NCBI RefSeq assembly: GCF_040954645.1
Contig: NC_092807.1
Span: 1,240,001 to 1,304,000, forward strand
Length of the DNA: 64,000 nucleotides
From: Diabrotica undecimpunctata
Lineage: Eukaryota; Arthropoda; Insecta; Coleoptera; Chrysomelidae
Reading direction: 5' to 3'
Notes under the pieces: model-generated
Told to the model about the DNA's origin: nothing
The model's database searches: none
Seen by the model: the letters and a program-made list of their open reading frames with translations, nothing else
Part shown: piece after piece, positions 9,591 through 19,179 of the stretch
Numbering within the stretch: the first letter of the stretch is position 1
How the letters are laid out: every line of letters begins with the position of its first letter
Program-made: the position numbers and the translations under genes

Positions 9591-12500
9591 GGGTTGTGTT
9601 ATAGAGGTAGTACCTTTTATCGGAACGACCACATCGAGCGTCATAGACGGGAGATGGTTCTAGATAACTGGTCCTCATAAGACACCTAACTCTCACTTAT
9701 GGCTCCATGTGCCACACCCCGGGCAACTGCATTGGTCTGCAGGCTAAACTAAGTGAGGGTAGCCAGATATGGCGAAAATTTCACCGAGTGATTACCGAGT
9801 GATACCCTGATGAAGGGCAGCAGCGATCATCAGTACCAGCTCAAGGCGCAAAGGAAATGATCCTGGATCGGCTTAAAACTGGACTACCACAAGCATGACT
9901 GGAGCAGTTTGAATGGTTGTGGTACTGCGATGGGGAAGGCAACGGAAAACCACCCCATAAGAATTTCCTAGAATAGTTATCATGGCAATACACTACGATA
10001 ACAAAAACATTACTGATCATGGTGATCGGATCCCAAGACCCGGCAGGGGAGGATGCACACAAACAAATAGTAGGGCCTCCCTGGTCGTCAGCCAGCGAAA
10101 TCCCTACGGCCTAAAAAAGGAAGCAAGTCCTCAACACCTAAGGATTGGAACTTGGAATGTACGAAGTATGTACGAGAGCGGCAAAACTCATAACATTGTA
10201 AAAGAGATGAAAAGATTAAAAATTGATATATTGGGAATTAGAGAAACACACTGGCAAAACTCTGGACAATGCGATATACTTGGATATAAAGTTTACTATG
10301 CTGGAAACGACACAACACATCACAGAAACGGCACCGCAATAATAGTTGCCCCACGTATTAATTCGGCAGTAAAATCTTTCACTCCCCATTCAGATAGAAT
10401 AATGCTTTTACAAATTCAAGCAACACCGGTGAATATTAACATATTACAGGTATACGCGCCAACGGCAGATAAAGATGAGGTAACCAGCGAAGAATTCTAT
10501 GAACAACTGGGAAGCCTGATAAAAATGACAAAAAAACATGAAGTAACAATAGTGATGGGAGATTTTAACGCAAAGGTTGGCAGAGGCAAGGTGAATGAGA
10601 TCGTGGGTAACTTCGGCCTAGGAGAGAGAAACGATAGAGGTGATAGACTTATATGCTTCTGCCAGGAATATAACCTGCTATTAAGTAATACACTCTTCAA
10701 GCTCCCCAAACGTCGACTTTACACATGGAAATCCCCCGCTGACTCACCTGACAACATCATAAGGAATCAGATAGATTATATAGCAGTGCCAACAAGATAT
10801 AAAAACATGATAAAATCATCAAAAACGTACCCAGGTGCCGATGTTCCTACGGACCACAATCTGTTGGTATGCAGAATGGTCATGAGAGTAAAACGGCTCG
10901 AGAAAAGATCTAATTTAAACACAATTGATATTAAGAAACTCACTAACCCAGAAACCGAAATAAAAGTACGAGAACAACTAGGAAAGAAAATAAAGGACAT
11001 TAACGAGAACACGTCGGACATAATAGAGAGATGGGATAAATCGAGGGAAGCAATCCAAACAACATGCGCGACTCTATTAAAGCGTGACAGACGAAAGAAG
11101 AACGAATGGATGTCTGATGAGATAATGGATATGATGGATGAAAGACGTAAATTCAAGAATAAAAATGAAGAAAAATACCAGCAGATCCACAAAATCATAA
11201 GAACGAAAATTCGAGAAGCCAAAGAAAAATGGTTTTCCAACGAATGCAGGGAAATAGAACAATACGAACGAAAATACGACAGTTACAATATGCACAAAAA
11301 AATAAAATCAATGACAAACAAGAGGAAATTCAATAAGTCACCCAACAGCATAAAAGATGGCGATGGAAATCTTATCTCGGAGCCATCAACGATCTTAGAA
11401 ACATGGAAATCATACATAGAAAAATTATTTGCATCTGACAGGACTGATGATCACCTATATGGAGAAGGAGAAACAGGACCTTCAATCCTTAAATCGGAGA
11501 TAGAAGATGCCATTGCAGCACTAAAAAACAATAAGTCAGCAGGTCCGGACAATGTACCCTGCGAAATATTAAAGATCCTATGTAAATCGGACAAACAGTT
11601 CCTTGATAATCTAGTTGAACTTTTTAACAACATATATAATAGCGGTAAAATCCCGGAGAACTGGCTGCAGTCAACATTTATTACAATCCCGAAGAAACCA
11701 AAGGCCCAGATCTGTGATGACTACCGGCTTATAAGCTTGATTAATCATGTCACTAAAGCGTTCACTAAGATCATTCATAGAAGAATATATGATAAATGTG
11801 AGTCAAATATTGATAGATCGCAGTTTGGCTTTCGGAAAGCACTTGGAACTAGAGAAGCAATTTTCGCTCTCCAGGTGCTTATACAGCGGTGTAGAGACGT
11901 TGATAAGGACGTGTATTTGTGCTTTGTGGATTTTAGAAAAGCATTTGACAATGTCAATCATGAACAATTGATAGATATTCTGCGAAAGACAGGTATTGAC
12001 GACAAGGACATTCGAATTGTGGCAAACCTATACTGGGGTCAAACAGCAAGAGCAAAAATTGGCAACGAACTCACTAAAAGTGTGCAGATCAAAAGAGGTG
12101 TCCGTCAGGGTTGTATATTATCCCCACTCCTATTCAATATTTATTCCGAAGAAATATTTAATAAATGTATGGAAAATGCAAATGAGGGCATAAAAATAAA
12201 CGGCGAGTTAACAAACAATATAAGATATGCCGACGACACGGTGATCCTTGCCAGTACCATAGACGAATTACAGCAGGTAATGGAAAGAGTTTATTTAGTT
12301 AGTGAGGAATACGGCCTGAGCCTCAACTTCAAGAAGACAAAGTGGATGCTGATAAGCAGGAAGCAACAGCCTGCTCGACAGTTACGGATAAGTAACATAC
12401 TAATTGACCATGTAGAATCTTATGTGTACCTTGGCACCAACGTAAATGCAAAATGGGAACAGGCCACAGAAATTAAGGCGAGAATAGAACGAGCTAGAGC

Positions 12501-13012
12501 AGCATTTAGCAATATGAAAAAGCTCCTCATAAGCAGGGATTTGTCTCTTCCCCTAAAACTACGACTAGTTAAATGCTACATTTTTCCGATCTTACTGTAT
12601 GGTGTGGAGGCCTGGACGCTGACGGAGACGCTCACGAGAAAACTAGAAGCATTCGAAATGTGGGTGTACCGACGCATTCTTCGTATATCCTGGACCGAAC
12701 ATGTCACCAACATAGAGGTAATCCAAAGAATCGGAAAGGAGAAAGAAATCGTGAATACAATTAAACAAAGAAAGCTTGAATATCTAGGCCACATATTGAG
12801 ACACGATAAGTACCGTCTACTGCAACTGATTGTCCAGGGAAAAATAGACAGTAAGCGAGGGCCAGGCAGGAGAAGACACTCGTGGCTCCAAAATCTGAGG
12901 AAGTGGTTCGGGCTCACATCGGTCGAACTATTCAGAAGCGCCGCAAATAAGATCAGAATTGCCATGTTAATAGCCAACGTTCGCAACGGACAGGGCACTT
13001 GAAGAAGAAGAA
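9591..13012 (+). mobile_element. Full-length family A non-LTR retrotransposon (3422 bp)
   Basis: GACTCATAAGA at 9580-9590 is repeated at 13013-13023. Between them lies a 391-bp 5' leader, one uninterrupted 1006-codon ORF and a ten-base leader to the GAAGAAGAAGAA tail. Removing the element and one repeat restores ISLMSHALK in the minus-strand RT it interrupts. The tail of trinucleotide repeats and the single ORF without RNase H suggest an RTE-like organisation, but the clade is not proven. The leader contains GGGGAAGGCAACGGAAAACC just before the start codon region. No lesion is visible, so this copy could be recent and possibly active. Confidence 0.9.
9982..13002 (+). CDS. Endonuclease/reverse transcriptase polyprotein of family A retrotransposon, 1006 aa, intact
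   Basis: It copies element RNA into a nicked chromosomal site. The N-terminal apurinic-like endonuclease starts near residue 53 (LRIGTWNVRSM, metal-associated Asn59). It has RETHW (Glu88), QVYAPT near 157, MGDFNAKVG (Asp194/Asn196), NQIDYI near 262 and TDHN (Asp291-His292), so all catalytic positions are present. A basic linker spans roughly 310-490. The reverse transcriptase follows: NNKSAGPDNVPCEIL near 514, QFGFRKALGTREA, CFVDFRKAFD (first Asp), RGVRQGCILSPLLFN and YADD at 749-752. The C-terminal tail has YGVEAWTLTE, RRILRISWTEHVTN and GPGRRRHSWLQNLRKWFG, the conserved block shared by all family A fragments here. No gag-like ORF precedes it. Start at 9982 is the first Met of the frame; a later start nearer residue 60 is possible. 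Database copies of the endonuclease half are often labelled craniofacial development protein 2-like. Confidence 0.95.
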   Translation: MAIHYDNKNITDHGDRIPRPGRGGCTQTNSRASLVVSQRNPYGLKKEASPQHLRIGTWNVRSMYESGKTHNIVKEMKRLKIDILGIRETHWQNSGQCDILGYKVYYAGNDTTHHRNGTAIIVAPRINSAVKSFTPHSDRIMLLQIQATPVNINILQVYAPTADKDEVTSEEFYEQLGSLIKMTKKHEVTIVMGDFNAKVGRGKVNEIVGNFGLGERNDRGDRLICFCQEYNLLLSNTLFKLPKRRLYTWKSPADSPDNIIRNQIDYIAVPTRYKNMIKSSKTYPGADVPTDHNLLVCRMVMRVKRLEKRSNLNTIDIKKLTNPETEIKVREQLGKKIKDINENTSDIIERWDKSREAIQTTCATLLKRDRRKKNEWMSDEIMDMMDERRKFKNKNEEKYQQIHKIIRTKIREAKEKWFSNECREIEQYERKYDSYNMHKKIKSMTNKRKFNKSPNSIKDGDGNLISEPSTILETWKSYIEKLFASDRTDDHLYGEGETGPSILKSEIEDAIAALKNNKSAGPDNVPCEILKILCKSDKQFLDNLVELFNNIYNSGKIPENWLQSTFITIPKKPKAQICDDYRLISLINHVTKAFTKIIHRRIYDKCESNIDRSQFGFRKALGTREAIFALQVLIQRCRDVDKDVYLCFVDFRKAFDNVNHEQLIDILRKTGIDDKDIRIVANLYWGQTARAKIGNELTKSVQIKRGVRQGCILSPLLFNIYSEEIFNKCMENANEGIKINGELTNNIRYADDTVILASTIDELQQVMERVYLVSEEYGLSLNFKKTKWMLISRKQQPARQLRISNILIDHVESYVYLGTNVNAKWEQATEIKARIERARAAFSNMKKLLISRDLSLPLKLRLVKCYIFPILLYGVEAWTLTETLTRKLEAFEMWVYRRILRISWTEHVTNIEVIQRIGKEKEIVNTIKQRKLEYLGHILRHDKYRLLQLIVQGKIDSKRGPGRRRHSWLQNLRKWFGLTSVELFRSAANKIRIAMLIANVRNGQGT

Positions 13013-13023
13013 GACTCATAAGA

Positions 13024-13342
13024 CTGATAGTTCGGAAATCTTCGCACGTTTTCGCAGATCGTTTTTTGGTAGCGTTACAAATATTGACAATAGCCATTCC
13101 TCTGGGATATTACTTGAATCGTATATGGCGTTGAACAACTCAGTTAACTCCTTCGTGCTCACTTCACTCATCACCTTAATAAGTTCAACGAGTTTTTCGT
13201 CCGGACCTGTGGCCTTACCATTCTTAGACTGTTTTAAAGCAGCCTTTACCTCGCTTTCTAGAATTGACGGCCCTGTCATGCAATTTATTTCCGAAAGGTT
13301 GCCTCGGTCGTCCCAGTATGGTTTCAAATAATGGCGACTATC
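13024..13342 (-). pseudogene. Family A retrotransposon, RT N-terminal part (middle copy of nest, displaced half)
   Basis: The minus-strand frame reads YWDDRGNLSEINCMTGPSI, LESEVKAALKQSKNGKATGP, FNAIYDSSNIPEEWLLSIF and SELSV, the RT entry blocks before the palm. It lines up with residues of the intact ORF just before FGFRKALG. It belongs with 8348-9579; the intact element sits between them. It is 5'-truncated at 13342, next to ATTGCCATGAT at 13343-13353, the second copy of the target duplication. Confidence 0.85.
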
Positions 13343-13398
13343 ATTGCCATGATGATCGCCATTATTTGAAACGGATAGGCGCTCCAAGAAGAAGAAGA
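13343..13398 (+). pseudogene. 3' tail of the outermost family A copy
   Basis: ATTGCCATGATGATCGCC followed by AACGGATAGGCGCTCC and a GAAGAAGAAG tail is the last few codons and 3' end of a plus-strand family A element (compare IAMLIANVRNGQGT of the intact ORF). It completes the fragment at 7905-8347 once the two later insertions are removed. Nine bases before AACGGATAG differ from the usual sequence and form one arm of a palindrome with 13322-13337. Confidence 0.75.
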
Positions 13399-13639
13399 TG
13401 TTATGTTAACTGACCCGGTTGAATGGTATAAAAACCATACGGCTTTAAAGAGAAGAGAAATGTATTAAGATTTGCTGACAGGGGTTATGCTAACCGACGT
13501 ATCATAACCTATCACAGTGTCAATACATTAGAATTGTATTTAAGTTCCAAAGTAATACCTATCTGTGTTTTCTTGGTGAATGATGCTGAATTAAATCCCC
13601 GCGCTCCGTCGAGATCTAGTCCGAGAGACTAACATCACA

Positions 13640-14140
13640 GTTAATAGAAAATGCAAATGAATACCAAGTACCCGTATTTCTTGATTTCGTAGACGAAGAA
13701 AACGCATTTGATAGTATCGAGATGTGGGTCATAAAACACGCTATTAATAATTGTAAAATAAATTCGAGGTACAGGCAACTAATACAACAGAAAGAGCAAT
13801 GAGAGGAGCAATTTTAGGTATATGTCTGTCAGATAAAAAGCGGAACGATTGGATAAAATGAAAAACAAGGATAGAGGATATCGCAACAAAAATTGCCAAA
13901 CTCAAATAAAGCTTCACAGGCCACGTCGCTAGACAAAAAGACCAACTTTGGAACGCCACAATACAACATTGTAGATCTTACAACGGTAGACGACCAAGAT
14001 GAAGACCACAGATGAGATAGGTGGACGACATCAAAAAAATAGCCAGAACAAATTGGAAGTGTTGCTCAGGATAGATATCGATGGAAGGAGTTGAGAGAGG
14101 CATATGTCCTAAAATGAAAGACATAAAAATTAGATGAAGA
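13640..14140 (+). pseudogene. Family B-like reverse transcriptase remnant
   Basis: Plus-strand frames give IENANEYQVPVFLDFVD and AFDSIEMWVIKHAINNC (first catalytic Asp region), then after a deletion AMRGAILGICLSDKKRNDWI, IAKLK, FTGHVARQKDQLWNATIQ and VDDIKKIARTNWKCC. This is palm followed directly by the C-terminal tail seen in family B at 54.6 kb (GHISRMSDNRW, WSDDIKRIDKNWMQ). The central palm with the catalytic Asp pair is missing. Stops and shifts make it dead. Confidence 0.7.
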
Positions 14141-14239
14141 AGAAGTAGTCGGGTCTTTAAATAACAACAGAACATCACTGAAGGTATACTTACTAGCTTA
14201 AGGTAGTAAGAATGCTGGCAGTCTAACTACAATGTCAAT

Positions 14240-14582
14240 CTGTATATTTGGACATACTAGAATTGTCCTAACGTATGGTCTCCCATTTTAGCATCAATTG
14301 GTACAATCCCTAGACTTCCCCTAATATACTTATTCTTAATTTTATCTTTTTTTGTCACTCCACTCATTCATCTAAATATTCTCATTTCCTTCACATACTT
14401 TTAATTGCCAAACATTCAGTTCCGTATATTATAGTTGGTCTTTCTATCACACAATACACCACTCACTTCCTTCCACTTCATCCATCTCATCTTAACTCTA
14501 CTGCATGCATCACTACCTATTTTTCCATTACTTTCTAATACCGATCCAAGATAATTAAAACTTTTACTTTTCGCAGTAAAAG
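14240..14582 (-). pseudogene. Family G reverse transcriptase, thumb/C-terminal region
   Basis: The minus strand reads SFNYLGSVLESNGKIGSDA, VKMRWMKWKEVSGVLCDRK, then in another frame EMRIFR MSGVTKKDKIKN and IRGSLGIVPIDAKM. This is the post-palm region of an insect non-LTR RT. Its upstream palm lies at 15165-15480; the plus-strand family C fragment between them is a later insertion. Confidence 0.65.
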
Positions 14583-15164
14583 GTTGTTTCACAGATGTAA
14601 ATTGGAGCTGGTAGGTCAGATAATAGAACAAGTGACGGAGTTTAAGTGTCTAGATATCACATCTAGCTACGGAAAGCTTGAAACTGAAGTGGAAGATAAA
14701 GTAAATAGAGCAAACAGAGTCGCAGGCTTCCTGAATGAAACAATATGGAGAAATAAAAATATCGAAAAAGAAATAACAGGCATGGTTTACAAAACAGTCA
14801 TCAGACCAATAATGACATACGCGGCAGAAACACGACCTGACACAGAAAGGACAAAAAGGATATTATAAACAGCAGAGATGAAAACTCTTTATGGAAACAC
14901 CAGAAAAAAATATGGCAAGACACTATGGGACAGACTGAAAGAACGGATATACGATGCAAGGTGGAGGACATCAAGAACTGGGTAAGAAAAAGAAGAGTAG
15001 AATGGAACAATCATATAAACCGAATGACAACAAATAGAGTAGTAAAGACGGCAAGAGACGAAAACAATGGAACGACAACTTACTGAAGGCACATTAAAAA
15101 ACAGGCAAAGTCTACATAGAAAGAAGAAGACTGTTCACAATAATTTTACCGTTCAAAGTTATCA
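14583..15164 (+). pseudogene. Family C reverse transcriptase, C-terminal fragment
   Basis: The frame at 14584-14868 reads EQVTEFKCLDITSSYGKLE, NRVAGFLNETIWRNKNIEKE and YKTVIRPIMTYAAETRPDTE. It then runs past a stop into AEMKTLYGN and EEWNNHINRMTTNRVVK. These are the thumb and tail blocks of family C, also found at 19180-20345. It is inserted in the minus-strand family G copy and 5'-truncated, with no palm. Confidence 0.75.
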
Positions 15165-15480
15165 TTTTATTTCTAGAACCCCATATTTACATGACCATTC
15201 TAAATACTCTGTTTTTAAACTTTTCACCTCAAGAGTGTCTCCACTATTCCAGTTTTCGTTTTAAATTCCATTCAGTATTTCCTACAAACACTACATCATC
15301 GGCATACATTAAGCACCAGGGAGTGTTAACTTAGTTCCGCTGTACTCCAGTAGGAATGAGAATAATAAGCACTAAGCCCCGATGCAATCCTACTTTCATA
15401 TGCAATTTATCAGTCTCTACCTCTCCCACACCTAATTGTTACTCCCTGATTCATGTCTCTCACAAACTTCACATATTATC
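15165..15480 (-). pseudogene. Family G reverse transcriptase, palm fragment
   Basis: Minus-strand frames read FVRDMNQGV, then in neighbouring frames SLVLNVCR CSVCRKY or CMPMM and a block equivalent to YADDVVFVGNTEWNLKRK, followed by SLKTEYLEW. This is RT palm including the catalytic Asp pair, broken by stops and shifts. It continues at 14582-14240 beyond the inserted family C fragment. Confidence 0.55.
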
Positions 15481-15484
15481 CAGG

Positions 15485-16154
15485 AACTCCTTTCTTATTG
15501 AGCGTCTATAAATATCAAAATAAAACGTTTTTTTTTAGATAATAGATTCGAATGTGTATCGTGATAAGTTTGAATGTATTTCTCCTCGTATTTCCTGCAA
15601 GTACGTCATTGAATGATAGCAGCAAGAAAAGTAATCCCACACAGAGTAATAAAAAGCAGACAGAAAAGTGAGCAACTCGGAACAATTCAGTGCCTTTCAA
15701 AGATTTATAAAAACCCTTAAACATAACAATAGCCTGGCAGTTGGCATCGCATAAAACAAAAGCTAACCGCTATTTCTTACTCCAATTTACCGCGCTGCTC
15801 ATTTGTTTCCGCGCCATCTTTGAAAAATTGATGTGACGTCGACAAAGACGAAAGACTAACAATCAGATCGGGCCCGGGATACGGAGCGATAGCGAGTCGG
15901 AGAGAGACGGATGGAGGCGAGCAAGGATCCAGTGAGCTATGACTCGTAGACCAACCACATGTACAAACTGGCAGGAATAAAACAAGAGAACGACTGCACA
16001 ATACTCTTTCGGAATACGAAATCGAAATTAGACTGCCATTGCCATGGGGGAATCAAGCCGGCAGGGCCGGATTTAGACTTAACGCACGAAGCGACTACAC
16101 AGTAAATCTCGGCGCACAAATATAATAGCTATCACATTACTTACATTAAATGTC

Positions 16155-16158
<4 letters not shown>
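15485..16158. other. No gene supported; includes a GC-richer block
   Basis: 15485-15780 is unremarkable. 15781-16120 is clearly GC-richer than its surroundings (for example GATCGGGCCCGGGATACGG) and rich in purine tracts. I could not assign it to an LTR, SINE or exon. Confidence 0.35.

Positions 16159-16237
<79 letters not shown>
16159..16237. repeat. (AT)n microsatellite
   Basis: About 40 AT units. In the empty-site reconstruction it directly abuts the PLE tail at 17827, with the 1571-bp TIR element inserted between them. Confidence 0.95.
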
Positions 16238-16240
<3 letters not shown>

Positions 16241-16253
16241 GTGTATATATATA

Positions 16254-17824
16254 CAGATTGAACGAATTTAAAACGGAACATACAATTTAATATATGTCTG
16301 TTTGAACTGCATTTGAAATAGTGGACCAATATAAAACTTGGACAAAAATAAATCCATACCCGGTGATAGACATTGTATAAAATTTCGTTCAACTATCTGT
16401 CTCCTTTAAAGGAAAGAGGAGCTTGCCTAATAGTCGGAGAGATAGAGCCGAAATTTTGGAATGATCACTAATATGACATTTCTCTATTGAAAATTTGCCC
16501 AGAGTAAGATCTTGGTATAACTAGACGAAATCCCAAAGCGCGGACGCGTGAGTGGATACATAAGGGGTGGCGGACAGGGGTGAAATTGCAATTTTTTGGG
16601 GAAAAATTAACGATAAGTGATATGTCCGCCATTTTCGTGGCTCATTATTTAGCCCCTAAAAACTCTAAATCCAAAAGAGCGGACAGCTGGGTTGGTACAG
16701 AGAGCCATAAAACGGGGTCAAATGTACCACTTGCCTGCGCATTTTAGGTCTCGGGAACAATTTTCAAACTGATTTTATTATATTTTTATACCGATTGAGT
16801 TGAAAATTTGTATGCTCACTTCTGTTACTATTCTGAAAAGCGTGAAATAGAGTTTTCCTCAAAATTTTTAAAAAAAATTTCCATAAATGAAAATTTTCGT
16901 AATTTTTTGAGGTAAAATCTAATTTGTAGAATCCTTTCGATTTTCTGTCAGTTATACCATGATTTTTTTCCAAAAATTTTCAAACGATTTTTCCGATAAG
17001 AAAAAAAAATTAGAAAAACTTTAAAAATTTCGTCATTTTTCTCACTCTCATTGATGTCATCACATTCATCATCTTCGTCACTTTCACTTTCAATAATATC
17101 ACATTCATTATCTGCTTCATTTTCAATCACTACTTCTCGAACTGATTCTGGCATCTGAGGTCCACTAAACCATTTGAATTTATATGTTTCATCTTCAAAC
17201 TCCCAACCATGTTCTTCAACAATCAATTCTGTTGGTACTTTTTTATGAGCATTTGTCCAAATATTTGAAATATAATGGGCTCGCAGTAGATGTTGGTGTA
17301 ATTCATCTTGACATGGTGGTAAGCTTGAAGCATCGAAATTTTTTAGGTTTCAAAAACTTCATTACAATCGAAGTCAGTTTCACCAAGTTGGATAAAAGCA
17401 TCTTGATACTTATTACATTTAACGCATGCGTCTAGAATTACTGATCTTAATGGAACGCGCATCATTATTATTTTAATATTTTAAAATAATAATTTTAGTT
17501 ACAATGAAGTTATTCCAATAGAGAAATGTCATATTACTGATCAGTTCGAAATTTCGGCTCTATCTCTTGGACTATAAGGAAGCGATAAGTGGTTTGACAG
17601 CATAATAACTGCTTGTGTAGTCTAGTTTTTTCAGTGATTCTAGGCAACCTATTTGGGTGGAGTTTTGACTTGTTCTTGAATGAATTCAGAATCCAGCAGC
17701 CCGCTGAAGTATTGGATTTTTATAATATAATTATTTGACAACCTTTTGTTGGCCAACCACCTAGAGCGGAGTTGAGCCGAAATACATTGATTTCGTATGT
17801 TCCGTTTTAAATTCGTTCAATCTG
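16254..17824. mobile_element. 1571-bp TA-flanked TIR element carrying an orphan gene fragment
   Basis: CAGATTGAACGAATTTAAAA at 16254 is matched by its reverse complement ending at 17824, with about 32 bases of terminal repeat. TA lies on both sides (16252-16253, 17825-17826). A second, internal inverted repeat of about 55-60 bases, with GATAGAGCCGAAATTT and AATATGACATTTCTCTATTG, lies at 16436-16491 and 17515-17577. Removing the element joins the (AT)n tract to the PLE tail TTACACTT, the same junction seen uninterrupted at 52470-52485. No transposase is recognisable, so mobilisation in trans is inferred. Confidence 0.8.
16948..17462 (-). pseudogene. Orphan acidic protein fragment inside the TIR element
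   Basis: From ATG at 17462 the minus strand reads MRVPLRSVILDACVKCNKYQ, ETDFDCNEVFET, then shifts frame at a T-run near 17340. It continues NFDASSLPPCQDELHQHLLR, AHYISNIWTNAHKKVPTE, EHGWEFEDETYKFKWFSGPQ and MPESVREVVI. It ends with a very acidic tail (DNECDIIESESDEDDECDD). The W-rich block followed by an acidic C-terminus looks like the end of a larger protein. I do not recognise the family. One frame shift is visible. It may be the residue of the transposase or a cargo gene of the element. Confidence 0.5.
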
Positions 17825-17826
17825 TA

Positions 17827-17925
17827 TATTACACTTAAAATTTCTGGGGTTGACTCCGCGGTGATTAATTTTATTTTGACGACGTTTCGGCAAGGTGGCA
17901 CTTACCATTTTTAAGTCACGTAATT
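17827..17925 (-). mobile_element. PLE-type tail with degenerate hammerhead, minus orientation
   Basis: The stretch TTACACTTAAAATTTCTGGG, GTTGACTCCGCGGTGA and GACGACGTTTCGGCAAGG is shared with 52480-52612. Read on the minus strand it gives GTAAGTGCCACCTTGCC and then GAAACGTC (17888-17881): stem II and the 3' half of a hammerhead. The CTGATGA half has decayed. It abuts plus-oriented PLE coding sequence head to head. Confidence 0.6.
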
Positions 17926-18776
17926 GAAATCTGACATTGGATGAAGCCACGAATAGTGTTCTCTCAAAAGGTTTCAATTTTGCTGTTGCACCCGCACGAA
18001 TTCCCGTAAAAAATATCCTTACTGAGGTTTAGACTACTATTACTAATCTACTAGTAGAAACAGCCGAGATCATACGCCAGGATGTATCAAAAATATTAAG
18101 AGCAGCCAAACCACCAAAAAGAAATGTAACTCACGAAGAAAAAGACGCCTTACATAATTTGAAGAACAACAAAGAAATCATTGTGCTCCCAGCTGACAAC
18201 GGCAATGCCACAGTAGTAATGAATATTCAAGACTACGAAGCAAAAATAAACGACATCCTAAACGATACGACATATCAAAGAATCTCGTCGAACCCCACAA
18301 CATATTTAGAAAATGTAACAAAAGCCAAGATCAAAGTCTCAGACATCAAGAAAGAACATCAGTTACATCACATACCTAAAAAGAAGTCGTGTCAAGATAT
18401 CCAAAACTTTACGGCCTACCCAAGGTACATAAGGCAGGTTTACCATTGCGACCAATAGTTAGTTCTATCGGATCTCCTCTACAACCACTGGCAAAATTTC
18501 TGACTGAACAGGATTGAAATGGATTCCCTCGTCAAGAATGCAAGCCACTTCATCGAACGTATAAAAGATGTGACTCTTGAGCCGGGACATTTGTTAGTCA
18601 GCTTCGATGTGGTTTCACTTTTTACGAATATTCCTATATATGAATCATTAGAAATTATAAACAGAAAGTACCCAATACCACAGGATACTCTAAATCTAAC
18701 AAAGCACTGCTTACATAACCCATATCTCATCTATAAGGAGCAAAGATATAAACAAGTTGAAGCAGCACAGTTTCAA
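17926..18776 (+). pseudogene. Penelope-like element reverse transcriptase, N-terminal half
   Basis: From about 17931 frames read LTLDEATNSVLSKGFNFAVA, PARIPVKNILTEV, stop, LVETAEIIRQDVSKILRAAK, LKNNKEIIVLPADNGNATVV and MNIQDYEAKIN. Then, in a shifted frame, come [20 protein letters not shown] and [18 protein letters not shown], then ASHFIERIKDVTLEPGHLLV and SFDVVSLFTNIPI (first catalytic Asp). This is the PLE order: N-terminal block, LPADxGNATV, YGLPKxHK, SFDVVSLFT. It ends after YLIYKEQRYKQVE, before the second catalytic block. PLEs are retroelements related to telomerase RT. Confidence 0.9.
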
Positions 18777-18779
18777 TTG

Positions 18780-19100
18780 ATTGTGTATACAACCTAAGTA
18801 TATAATGTCTATGTAGTATCTTAAGCTTCTTTACATTTTACACCATTGACTGCTACATGTCTTTTTACGGTAACACATTTATATTCACTTTTCGATGGAT
18901 GTTTGGTTTTTCCTATTGTGCTTTTTAGATGAACTGATGATGCTTTTTGATTAGAGAGCGAAACGTCTTCAAATAAATAGATGAAGTAGCCAACTTTTTT
19001 GTCTTTTTTCTCCACCTTTTGACCGAAAAACCCACCACTCTTCGAGTGATCCTTATTTATATTGGATTAACGGTGGTACTCTTTTTTTCGAAAAAGGTAA
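18780..19100 (+). mobile_element. PLE or retrozyme tail sequence carrying a canonical hammerhead
   Basis: This follows the truncated PLE RT. Its only recognisable content is the hammerhead at 18931-18977. I could not define its ends or a target duplication, so it may be the PLE's own 3' region after an internal deletion or a separate short insertion. Confidence 0.45.
18927..18977 (+). ncRNA. Hammerhead ribozyme motif, complete core
   Basis: CTGATGA at 18934-18940 is followed by stem II GCTTTTT/AGAGAGC (18942-18948 with 18953-18959, loop GATT) and GAAACGTC at 18960-18967. Every conserved core base is present. Stem I is TGAA (18930-18933) with TTCA (18968-18971). Stem III is minimal (ACGT), as described for hammerheads in Penelope-like elements. 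Predicted cleavage is after C18967. Such ribozymes process the multimeric RNA of these elements. Confidence 0.75.
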
Positions 19101-19179
19101 GGAAAGGGTGCATACTGAGTTCAATCATATTTAACATATATGGGAATGAATTATGCAGAAGGCCACTGATAAATGGAAT

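Noticed and set aside
9591..9700. HDV-like ribozyme at the family A 5' end
   Set aside because: No convincing pairing for the conserved core found by eye.
10497..11295. Several antisense ORFs inside the intact family A element
   Set aside because: They are shadows of the 1006-codon ORF on the other strand, with no motifs of their own.
15781..16120. SINE or LTR in the GC-rich block
   Set aside because: No A/B-box promoter, no terminal duplication and no tail found.
16141..16392. Minus-strand ORF with a long YIYIYI run
   Set aside because: It is a translation of the (AT)n tract. The same holds for frames across 45097-45172, 50217-50609 and 52373-52476.
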